Shown here: piece by piece, positions 57,167 through 63,105 of the stretch | Numbering within the stretch: position 1 is the stretch's first letter | Layout of the letters: each line of letters starts with the position of its first letter | Assembly: GCF_009937955.1 (NCBI RefSeq) | Contig: NZ_AP018439.1 | Location: 806,001 to 870,000 of the forward strand | Length of the DNA: 64,000 nucleotides | From: Undibacterium sp. KW1 | GTDB taxonomy: Bacteria > Pseudomonadota > Gammaproteobacteria > Burkholderiales > Burkholderiaceae_D | Reading direction: 5' to 3' | The notes under the pieces: model-generated | Seen by the model: only the letters and a program-made list of their open reading frames with translations | Told to the model about the DNA's origin: nothing | Database searches by the model: none | Position numbers and translations under genes: made by a program

Positions 57167-57180
57167 GATAAATATTTATC
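57167..57180. promoter_or_regulatory. candidate RtcR binding site
   Basis: GATAAATATTTATC is a perfect 14-bp palindrome, and GGATAA recurs 15 bp downstream with another ATTTATC near 57200. It lies about 120 bp upstream of the sigma-54 promoter, a normal place for an enhancer site. Assignment to RtcR is inferred; it also overlaps the rtcR 5' leader. Confidence 0.4.
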
Positions 57181-57301
57181 TATTTGGATAATTGTATAGG
57201 AAATTTATCTTGCGAGCTGTTTTCGCGAATTTCCGTTTATTTTTGTATTTTTCTATTTAAATCAATAGTTTAGTGTTCAATTTTAATCCCTGCGACAAAC
57301 C

Positions 57302-57317
57302 TGGCACGCCCATTGCA
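57302..57317 (+). promoter_or_regulatory. sigma-54 promoter of the rsr-Y RNA-rtcBA unit
   Basis: TGGCACGCCCATTGCA fits the -24/-12 consensus TGGCACG-N4-TTGCW exactly. It stands 70 bp before the rsr start. With the divergent rtcR, it indicates sigma-54 and RtcR control. Confidence 0.93.
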
Positions 57318-57387
57318 ATAGAGATAGTCAAGAGCAAGCAAATATGCAGATCTTGATCAGATAAGAATAAAGAAAAAAGGAAATGAA

Positions 57388-58953
57388 ATGGTTAATACAC
57401 AATTGTTCCAGAGTTTAAAAAACTCACTGACAAACAAATTTTTGCCAGTAACAGATACTACAAATTTTTCCGGCGCTGCAGCCTACAAGTTCACCGCCGA
57501 ACACAAGCTGGCGCAATACGCTGCCACTGGTTGTCTGAACGCGACTTACTACGCCAGTGCAGAAGCACAACTGGCAACAGTGCTGGATTTGACCAAAGAG
57601 GTGACACCTCTGTTTGTAGCGCAAACTGCGATCTACTGCCGTGAACGTGGCTATATGAAAGACATGCCGGCCTTGCTGGTAGCAGCACTGACCATGCGTA
57701 ATGCAGTCGAGTTGCCGCGTACTTTCAAGCGTGTGATGAACAATGGCAAGATGTTGCGTAACTTTGTGCAGATACTGCGTTCAGGTGCGATAGGCCGTAA
57801 GTCACTGGGTTCACGTCCTAAAAAACTGGTACAGGCATGGTTGAATACTGCCAGCGAAAAAGAATTACTGGCAGCAGCAGTAGGTACTACACCGTCACTG
57901 GCAGATGTCGTGAAGATGGTTCACCCGAAACCTGCGGAAGCATGGCGCGAAGCCTTCTTCGCCTGGTTGATAGGCAAGCCATACAAGGCCGAATCCTTGC
58001 CACCTATAGTGGCAGCGTTTGAAGCATACAAGAAAGACCGCAGCCTGGCCTTGCCGGATGTGCCTTTCCAGATGCTGACAGCGATGAACTTGACGACAGA
58101 AGACTGGGCGCAAATCGCCCGTCAGGCTGGCTGGCAGATGTTGCGTATGAACTTGAACACCTTTGGCCGTCATGGTGTATATGCCTTGCCAGGGATGGTG
58201 GACTTGATTGCCGCCAAATTGAGTAATGCAGAGGCAATTGCCAAAGCCAAGGTGTTTCCTTACCAGTTGATGGCGGCATACAAGGCAGCGAATGAAGAAG
58301 TACCGTTGCCGATCAAGAATGCGCTGCAAGATGCGATGGAAATCGCCTTGAGCAATGTGCCAGAAATATTTGGCAAAGTCGTGGTGTGTGCTGACGTGTC
58401 TGGTTCCATGTCGTCTGCCGTCACAGGCTACCGTGGCTCGGCAACGACCGCAGTACGTTGCATAGACATCGCTGCCCTGGTAGCTGCTGCCATGTTGCGC
58501 AAGAATCCATCGACCCTGGTCTTGCCGTTTGAAGAGCAGGTCGTGAAATGTGATTTGAACCCACGTGACAGCGTAATGACCAATGCGCAAAAGCTGGCAG
58601 CGATAGGTGGTGGTGGCACCAATTGCAGTGCACCACTGGTGCAGTTGAATAAACAGAAAGCGCAAGCTGACCTGGTGATCTTTGTCTCTGACAATGAATC
58701 ATGGATGGATGCAAGCCGTGGCCGCTCTACTGCCACCATGACGGAATGGAATGTGTTTAAACAACGCAATCCACAAGCCAAACTGGTGTGCATAGACATT
58801 GCACCTTATGGCACGACACAGGCAGCAGAAAGAGATGATATTTTGAATGTAGGTGGTTTTTCTGATGCCGTATTTAAAATCATCGCTGCCTTTGCTGCCG
58901 GTCAGCTAGGTGCAGAGCACTGGGTAGGTGAAGTAAAGGCAATTGATATTTAG
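57388..58953 (+). CDS. rsr: Ro60 orthologue Rsr (TROVE and vWA domains)
   Basis: 521 residues. The N-terminal two-thirds is the TROVE helical-repeat ring that binds misfolded RNA and Y RNA. The C-terminal vWA domain has the metal site D336-x-S338-x-S340 (ADVSGSMSSAV) and a later conserved Asp in FVSDNESWMD. Ro proteins use Y RNAs as gates or adaptors for RNA decay and repair. The start has AAGGAA 7 nt upstream. The Y-RNA-like array begins 80 bp after the stop. Confidence 0.96.
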   Translation: MVNTQLFQSLKNSLTNKFLPVTDTTNFSGAAAYKFTAEHKLAQYAATGCLNATYYASAEAQLATVLDLTKEVTPLFVAQTAIYCRERGYMKDMPALLVAALTMRNAVELPRTFKRVMNNGKMLRNFVQILRSGAIGRKSLGSRPKKLVQAWLNTASEKELLAAAVGTTPSLADVVKMVHPKPAEAWREAFFAWLIGKPYKAESLPPIVAAFEAYKKDRSLALPDVPFQMLTAMNLTTEDWAQIARQAGWQMLRMNLNTFGRHGVYALPGMVDLIAAKLSNAEAIAKAKVFPYQLMAAYKAANEEVPLPIKNALQDAMEIALSNVPEIFGKVVVCADVSGSMSSAVTGYRGSATTAVRCIDIAALVAAAMLRKNPSTLVLPFEEQVVKCDLNPRDSVMTNAQKLAAIGGGGTNCSAPLVQLNKQKAQADLVIFVSDNESWMDASRGRSTATMTEWNVFKQRNPQAKLVCIDIAPYGTTQAAERDDILNVGGFSDAVFKIIAAFAAGQLGAEHWVGEVKAIDI

Positions 58954-58960
58954 AGAACCG

Positions 58961-59005
58961 CTGGCGGGGCAAAATGCAGTAGATGTGTAGTAAATGCCTC
59001 GCCAG
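58961..59005 (+). other. hairpin just after rsr
   Basis: CTGGCGGGGC and GCCTCGCCAG form a 10-bp stem with one mismatch around a 25-nt loop. It lacks the GAATGC and TTGTC boxes of the nine units that follow. It may cap the rsr mRNA 3' end or be a decayed unit. Confidence 0.5.
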
Positions 59006-59032
59006 TCCAGGTAGTAAAAGTTTTTGAACGCA

Positions 59033-59093
59033 GCATGAATGTAAATGTGATTACATCTGAAAACTGTAAAATCACCTTTAAGCCTTGTCATGC
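59033..59093 (+). ncRNA. Y-RNA-like unit 1 (short hairpin)
   Basis: Outer stem GCATGA (59033-59038) with TCATGC (59088-59093). Inside is GTGA-TTACA (59047-59055), paired to TGTAA (59065-59069) and TCAC (59072-59075) with an AA bulge. It has the GAATG and TTGTC boxes next to the outer stem. 61 nt, no tRNA-like part. Confidence 0.65.
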
Positions 59094-59138
59094 CGTGCTT
59101 CAAAGACCATGTGAGTGTGGTCCTGAGTTTGAAATGCA

Positions 59139-59193
59139 GTACGAATGCGCGGGCGATTACATCCAAAAAATTCGCAAGCAATCCTTGTCGTAC
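59139..59193 (+). ncRNA. Y-RNA-like unit 2 (short hairpin)
   Basis: Outer stem GTACGA (59139-59144) with TCGTAC (59188-59193). Inner GCGA (59153-59156) with TCGC (59172-59175). GAATGC, GATTACATCC and CTTGTC boxes are present. 55 nt, the shortest unit. Confidence 0.62.
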
Positions 59194-59238
59194 AGTATTT
59201 CTCAATACCGCAATCAGATGTCGCAGTACAGGTTTTGG

Positions 59239-59307
59239 ATATGGCATGAATGCTGATGTGATTACACTTGTAACGTAATATCACCCTCTGTTCTTGTCAT
59301 GCCATAT
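59239..59307 (+). ncRNA. Y-RNA-like unit 3 (short hairpin)
   Basis: Outer stem of 11 perfect pairs, ATATGGCATGA (59239-59249) with 59297-59307. Inner GTGA-TTAC pairs with GTAA and TCAC around a 2-nt bulge, as in unit 1. GAATGC and CTTGTC boxes present. 69 nt. Confidence 0.68.
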
Positions 59308-59339
59308 TCAATAAATATCATTGTTGTTGTGTTTTGAAT

Positions 59340-59398
59340 GCCATATGAATGCTTATGTGACTACATGGGGTGTTCACATGAATGATTTGTCATATGGC
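59340..59398 (+). ncRNA. Y-RNA-like unit 4 (short hairpin)
   Basis: Outer stem GCCATATGA (59340-59348) with TCATATGGC (59390-59398). Inner ATGTGA (59355-59360) with TCACAT (59374-59379). GAATGC, GTGACTACAT and TTTGTC boxes present. 59 nt. Confidence 0.66.
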
Positions 59399-59422
59399 GA
59401 CTCAAGATTTTGCAAAGGTTTT

Positions 59423-59499
59423 GAACTGGGCTGGAATGCCGATGTGACTACATCTTGCCAAGATATCCGTCACATTAAATACTTGTTTTACCCAGGTTC
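59423..59499 (+). ncRNA. Y-RNA-like unit 5
   Basis: Outer stem GAACTGGG (59423-59430) with CCCAGGTTC (59491-59499), one bulge. Inner ATGTGAC (59442-59448) with GTCACAT (59469-59475), topped by an ATCTT/AAGAT hairpin. GAATGC and GACTACATC boxes present; the 3' box is CTTGTTTT. 77 nt. Confidence 0.62.
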
Positions 59500-59511
59500 A
59501 ATCAGGTTTTA

Positions 59512-59608
59512 CCCGAATGCCATCAGGATTACATAGACTATATTGGTGCGACTCCAATCTGTTTCATTCCGCAAGGGTGAAGCAGAAATCCTGGTAACAC
59601 TTGTCGGG
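59512..59608 (+). ncRNA. Y-RNA-like unit 6 (two-hairpin head)
   Basis: Outer stem CCCGA (59512-59516) with TCGGG (59604-59608). Inner CAGGATT (59524-59530) with AATCCTG (59587-59593). The head carries ATTGG/CCAAT and CTGTTTCA/TGAAGCAG hairpins. GAATGCC, GATTACAT and CTTGTC boxes present. 97 nt. Confidence 0.65.
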
Positions 59609-59633
59609 GTTTTATTTTTAAAGTACGGACGTG

Positions 59634-60008
59634 ATGAAAAGCGGAAAACAAAGACGGGCAGAAATCATGGAAAAGCGGCGCGCGCGCATACCCGCGAAAG
59701 AAAGTTTTGATGTCTATGCGATGCCTGCACCCGTTGGAGCAGTCATGGCTAATTGTGAGGCATTAAGTCACAATAAGAATGCTATTTTCCTGCCCTTGTT
59801 TTATGTGGACTACGCCTTCAACTGTCGTGATTGCGGATGCGCACAGATATGGACAGGCAAGCAGCAAAAGTGGTGGTACGAGATTATGCAAGGCAATATC
59901 AATAGTGTAGCTATTCGATGTCGCCCTTGCAGGAAGATAGAGCAGCAAAGAAAGAAGCAAGCCAGGGACACGCATTTGAGCGGCCTGGCAACAAAGCACA
60001 AACAATAG
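59634..60008 (+). CDS. small zinc-ribbon protein inside the Y-RNA-like array
   Basis: 124 residues from the ATG at 59634 (a GTG at 59631 adds one). The N-terminal 30 residues are basic. The core FNCRDCGCAQIWTGKQQKWWYE followed by RCRPCRK gives a CxxC...CxxC zinc ribbon of the probable-zinc-ribbon type, and the C-terminus is Lys/Arg/Gln-rich. RNA binding is plausible from charge and position but not shown. It starts 26 bp after unit 6 and ends 9 bp before unit 7, so it is probably co-transcribed with them. Confidence 0.8.
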   Translation: MKSGKQRRAEIMEKRRARIPAKESFDVYAMPAPVGAVMANCEALSHNKNAIFLPLFYVDYAFNCRDCGCAQIWTGKQQKWWYEIMQGNINSVAIRCRPCRKIEQQRKKQARDTHLSGLATKHKQ

Positions 60009-60016
60009 AGTTTTCA

Positions 60017-60140
60017 GGCGAATGCCAGTGAACGTGCAACGGTCCTAAGGTGGTTAACAGATTCAGTATGGTCTGGTGTAGCCTGGGTACTGACTCTGAC
60101 AAGAGTCTCCCGGCCGTCGGTTTCACAAACCCTTGTCGCC
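60017..60140 (+). ncRNA. Y-RNA-like unit 7 (long, divergent head)
   Basis: Outer stem GGCGA (60017-60021) with TCGCC (60136-60140). Inner GTGAA (60028-60032) with TTCAC (60122-60126), then ACGGTC (60039-60044) with GGCCGT (60112-60117). The head has a GACTC/GAGTC hairpin at 60092-60107 and a D-loop-like TGTAGCCTGGGTA, but no canonical T arm. GAATGCC and CTTGTC boxes present. 124 nt. Confidence 0.7.
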
Positions 60141-60206
60141 GCAAGTAATAGGAAGTAATAGGAAATAAGAGGAAATGAAAGAGTTTGTGCAGTAAGTAAA
60201 AGTTTA

Positions 60207-60344
60207 GGCGAATGCTGGTGAAATTACATCACTTTTAATGAGGCTGTCGCGGGTTCGAAGCCCGTCACGAAATCTCGGTTTCGTGTAGCTCAGTTGGTAG
60301 AGCACCTGTGGGTGACCACATACATTTCACCGAATATTGTCGCC
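60207..60344 (+). ncRNA. Y RNA, YrlA-like with permuted tRNA module (unit 8)
   Basis: Outer stem GGCGA (60207-60211) with TCGCC (60340-60344); inner GGTGAAAT (60217-60224) with ATTTCACC (60324-60331). The head, in order: T arm at 60249-60265 (loop TTCGAAG), a 7-bp acceptor-like stem CACGAAA/TTTCGTG closed by a 6-nt loop (60266-60285), TA, and D arm GCTC-AGTTGGTA-GAGC (60288-60303). This is a tRNA cut at the anticodon side, as in bacterial YrlA RNAs. Confidence 0.9.
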
Positions 60345-60424
60345 ACCCCAAGATGGCAACTTGTAAAGTAAGAGAAGCAAAGCAACGGTTAATTGTCGTT
60401 TAGCTGTTGCAGTAAAAAAGTTTA

Positions 60425-60548
60425 GGCGAATGCTGATGAAACTACATCGCTACGAACGAAGAGGTCGTGGGTTCGATTCCCGCCATGGCGTAATCTGGCG
60501 CCGTGTAGCTCAGTGGTAGAGCGCTTGTTTCATCACCCCCTCGTCGCC
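60425..60548 (+). ncRNA. Y RNA, YrlA-like with permuted tRNA module (unit 9)
   Basis: Outer stem GGCGA (60425-60429) with TCGCC (60544-60548); inner TGATGAAAC (60434-60442) with GTTTCATCA (60527-60535). T arm GTGGG-TTCGATT-CCCGC (60467-60483), acceptor-like CATGGCG/CGCCGTG closed by 8 nt (60484-60505), TA, D arm GCTC-AGTGGTA-GAGC (60508-60522). It ends 29 bp before rtcB. Stems differ from unit 8 by compensating changes. Confidence 0.9.
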
Positions 60549-60577
60549 ACCAAAGATTTAATAATAAAGAGAAAAAT

Positions 60578-61813
60578 ATGAAGCACGAAGATTACGATGT
60601 AATACAGTACAAAGATGGTCGTCCTATCAAAATGTGGACCAAAGGTGTTCCTGTTGAAGAAGAAGCCAAGCAGCAATTGGCGAATACCTCCCGTTTGCCT
60701 TTCATCTACAAACATATTGCCGTGATGCCAGACGTGCATCTTGGTAAGGGTTCCACTATCGGTAGCGTGATACCTACCCTGGGTGCGGTGATCCCGGCGG
60801 CTGTAGGTGTGGATATCGGTTGTGGGATGATGGCCGCCAAGACCACCCTGTTCGCCCATGATCTGCCAGATAACCTTGGCCCTTTGCGTACTGCCATAGA
60901 AAAAGCCATACCGCATGGTATGTCGCCTAAGACGCGGGGTTTCAAGGGCCGCGATAAAGGTTCATGGGAAAACCCGCCACCATCCGTAGATGCGGCTTGG
61001 GCGCAGTTGAAAGACGGTTTTGATGAAATCTGTTTGAAAACCAGACTTTTAAAAAATACGAATAACTACCTTCACCTGGGAACCCTGGGTACAGGTAACC
61101 ATTTTGTTGAGATATGTCTGGATGAAGCCAATGCCGTATGGTTCATGCTGCACTCCGGTTCACGAGGTGTAGGTAATGCAATCGGTAGCCATTTCATTGA
61201 ATTGGCCAAGCAGGATATGCGTACTCATTTCATTAATTTGCCAGATCAGGACTTGTCTTACCTGCCAGAAGGAACCGAGCATTACAAGGACTATATTCAG
61301 GCCGTGGGTTGGGCGCAGAAATTTGCGCGTTTGAACCGTGAAGTGATGATGCAGAATTTGATTGCTGCTGTACGTACAGTGATCAGCAAACCGTTCGAGA
61401 CTCACGTTGAAGCGGTAAACTGCCACCATAACTATGTGCAGAAAGAACATCACTTCGGTAAGGATGTATTGGTAACCCGTAAAGGTGCAGTATCTGCGCG
61501 TGCCGGTGAGTTGGGGATCATTCCTGGTTCCATGGGAGCAAAAAGCTTCATTGTGCGTGGTAAAGGGAATCAAGAAAGTTTCCATAGCTGCAGCCACGGT
61601 GCAGGCCGTACCATGAGCCGTACCGCAGCCAAGAAGCTATATACCGTTGCTGATCAGATCGCTGCAACCGAAGGTGTGGAATGCCGTAAAGATGCCGATG
61701 TGATTGATGAAATCCCTATGGCATATAAAGATATCGACGCTGTGATGCTGGCTCAATCTGCCCTGGTGGATGTTGTGCATGTATTGAAGCAGGTAGTGTG
61801 CGTTAAGGGTTGA
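60578..61813 (+). CDS. rtcB: RNA-splicing ligase RtcB
   Basis: 411 residues. RtcB joins 2',3'-cyclic phosphate or 3'-phosphate ends to 5'-OH RNA using GTP and Mn. Metal ligands are D79 and C82 (VDIGCGM), His in GTGNHFVEI and in LHSGSRG. The guanylylated His is H340 in SCSHGAGR. Start preceded by AGAG. It lies immediately after the last Y RNA, matching the rsr-yrl-rtcBA order known in Salmonella. Confidence 0.98.
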   Translation: MKHEDYDVIQYKDGRPIKMWTKGVPVEEEAKQQLANTSRLPFIYKHIAVMPDVHLGKGSTIGSVIPTLGAVIPAAVGVDIGCGMMAAKTTLFAHDLPDNLGPLRTAIEKAIPHGMSPKTRGFKGRDKGSWENPPPSVDAAWAQLKDGFDEICLKTRLLKNTNNYLHLGTLGTGNHFVEICLDEANAVWFMLHSGSRGVGNAIGSHFIELAKQDMRTHFINLPDQDLSYLPEGTEHYKDYIQAVGWAQKFARLNREVMMQNLIAAVRTVISKPFETHVEAVNCHHNYVQKEHHFGKDVLVTRKGAVSARAGELGIIPGSMGAKSFIVRGKGNQESFHSCSHGAGRTMSRTAAKKLYTVADQIAATEGVECRKDADVIDEIPMAYKDIDAVMLAQSALVDVVHVLKQVVCVKG

Positions 61814-61820
61814 TTTTGCG

Positions 61821-61854
61821 AGTTCAAGACCTCTGTAATCAGAGGTCTTGAACT
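61821..61854 (+). other. perfect 15-bp hairpin between rtcB and rtcA
   Basis: AGTTCAAGACCTCTG and its exact complement are separated by TAAT. No run of T follows (TTGATTT), so it looks more like an mRNA-processing or stabilising hairpin, or an attenuator, than a strong terminator. Confidence 0.7.
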
Positions 61855-61878
61855 TGATTTGAATTGAAAATAAAAATA

Positions 61879-62904
61879 ATGAATAAGAAAATGATAGAGC
61901 TGGATGGCTCTTTGGGTGAAGGTGGTGGACAGATTTTGCGCACGTCTTTGAGCCTGTCCATGATTACCGGTCAGCCGTTTCGCATCATCAATATCCGTGC
62001 TGGCCGTGCCAAGCCGGGTTTGTTGCGCCAGCATCTGGTGGCAGTGCAGTCTGCTGCGGCTGTCAGCGGTGCGCAGGTGACTGGCGCTGAGCTGGGTTCA
62101 ACCACGCTGGAATTCATTCCATCGGGTATCTATGGCGGCACGTACCAGTTCGCCATTGGCAGTGCAGGTAGTTGTACCCTGGTGTTGCAAACACTGATAC
62201 CAGCTTTGCTGTATGCCGATAAACCATCGACCATCAAGATTACTGGCGGCACGCACAATGACATGGCACCACCTGCACAGTTCTTGCAAAAGGCTTATGG
62301 CCGGGTATTGCAGCAGATGGGTGCAGATGTCAGCTTTGAATTGAAGCGTTATGGTTTTGTGCCTGCAGGTGGTGGCGAAATCATCGCCCAGGTACAGCCA
62401 TGCAGGCAGTTAAAAAAAATCGACCTGCTGGAACGTGGCGAAAGAATCAAAGGCTACGCCGAAAGCTTTGTCGCTGGTGTACCTGTCGATGTCGCCAAAC
62501 GTGAGCTTGAATGCGTAGGCACTGGCATGGGCTGGTCTGCCGATCAATTGCTGGTGCGTGGACTGAGCAATGACCAGGGGCCAGGCAATGTACTGCTGAT
62601 TACGCTGGAACACGAGCAGGTCACCGAAGTGTTTTGTGGTTTTGGTGAAAAAGCCGTCAAGGCAGAAAATGTCGCCAAACGTACTGTGCAGGAATTGCGT
62701 GAGTATGCTGCATCCGGTGCAGCCTTGGGCGAACACTTGGCAGACCAGGTGATGTTGCCATTTGCTTTGGCGGGCGGTGGTAGTTTTACGTGCAGCGTCG
62801 TTTCGCAACATGCAAAGACCAATGCAGACGTGATCGCCAGATTCTTGCCAATTCATACTGAATTTTCAGCAGACGCTCAAAGATTTGTGTGCTCGATAAA
62901 ATGA
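61879..62904 (+). CDS. rtcA: RNA 3'-terminal phosphate cyclase RtcA
   Basis: 341 residues from the ATG at 61879; in-frame TTG 61864 and ATG 61891 are alternatives and none has a clear ribosome site. The N-terminal ELDGSLGEGGGQILRTSLSLS block and the C-terminal GGGSFTCSVVSQHAKTN block with the adenylylated His (H311) identify RtcA. It converts RNA 3'-phosphates to 2',3'-cyclic phosphates using ATP, making ends that RtcB can use. Confidence 0.97.
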   Translation: MNKKMIELDGSLGEGGGQILRTSLSLSMITGQPFRIINIRAGRAKPGLLRQHLVAVQSAAAVSGAQVTGAELGSTTLEFIPSGIYGGTYQFAIGSAGSCTLVLQTLIPALLYADKPSTIKITGGTHNDMAPPAQFLQKAYGRVLQQMGADVSFELKRYGFVPAGGGEIIAQVQPCRQLKKIDLLERGERIKGYAESFVAGVPVDVAKRELECVGTGMGWSADQLLVRGLSNDQGPGNVLLITLEHEQVTEVFCGFGEKAVKAENVAKRTVQELREYAASGAALGEHLADQVMLPFALAGGGSFTCSVVSQHAKTNADVIARFLPIHTEFSADAQRFVCSIK

Positions 62905-62947
62905 AGCTTATAGAATAAAGATTCTTTGTGCAAAAATGCACAGTATG

Positions 62948-62970
62948 CTGACTTGAAGTCAGTCATTTTT
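62948..62970 (+). terminator. weak terminator-like hairpin after rtcA
   Basis: CTGAC-TTGAA-GTCAG followed by TCATTTTT. The stem is short, so read-through into the tRNA-like gene is possible. Confidence 0.45.
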
Positions 62971-62983
62971 GTATTTCAACTGC

Positions 62984-63058
62984 TCCGGGGAAGTTCTGCG
63001 GCAGGAACGCTCGGCTGGTACCGAGAAGGCGCTGGTTCGAATCCAGCCTCCGGATCCC
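62984..63058 (+). tRNA. atypical tRNA-like gene downstream of rtcA
   Basis: Cloverleaf parts: acceptor TCCGGGG/CTCCGGA (one G-T pair), D arm GTTC-8 nt-GAAC with GG in the loop, anticodon stem CTCGG/CCGAG, 5-nt variable loop, and a perfect T arm GCTGG-TTCGAAT-CCAGC. Oddities: A instead of T at position 8, a 6-nt anticodon loop (CTGGTA; 8 nt if one pair opens), and TCCC where N-CCA is expected. GGT or TGG could be read as anticodon. It may be a non-translating tRNA mimic. Confidence 0.6.
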
Positions 63059-63105
63059 AATTTGCTAAAAAGCAATAGGCCTCTTCACTCACCTGGCTGA
63101 GTATC

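Noticed and set aside
60249..60303. Ordinary tRNA genes at the T-arm and D-arm matches
   Set aside because: T arm precedes D arm and the acceptor-like stem is loop-closed, so a normal linear tRNA cannot form; the same holds at 60467-60522.
59033..60548. CRISPR array
   Set aside because: Units repeat short boxes at irregular spacing, have no uniform direct repeat or spacer length, each has its own pairing outer stem, and no cas genes are near.
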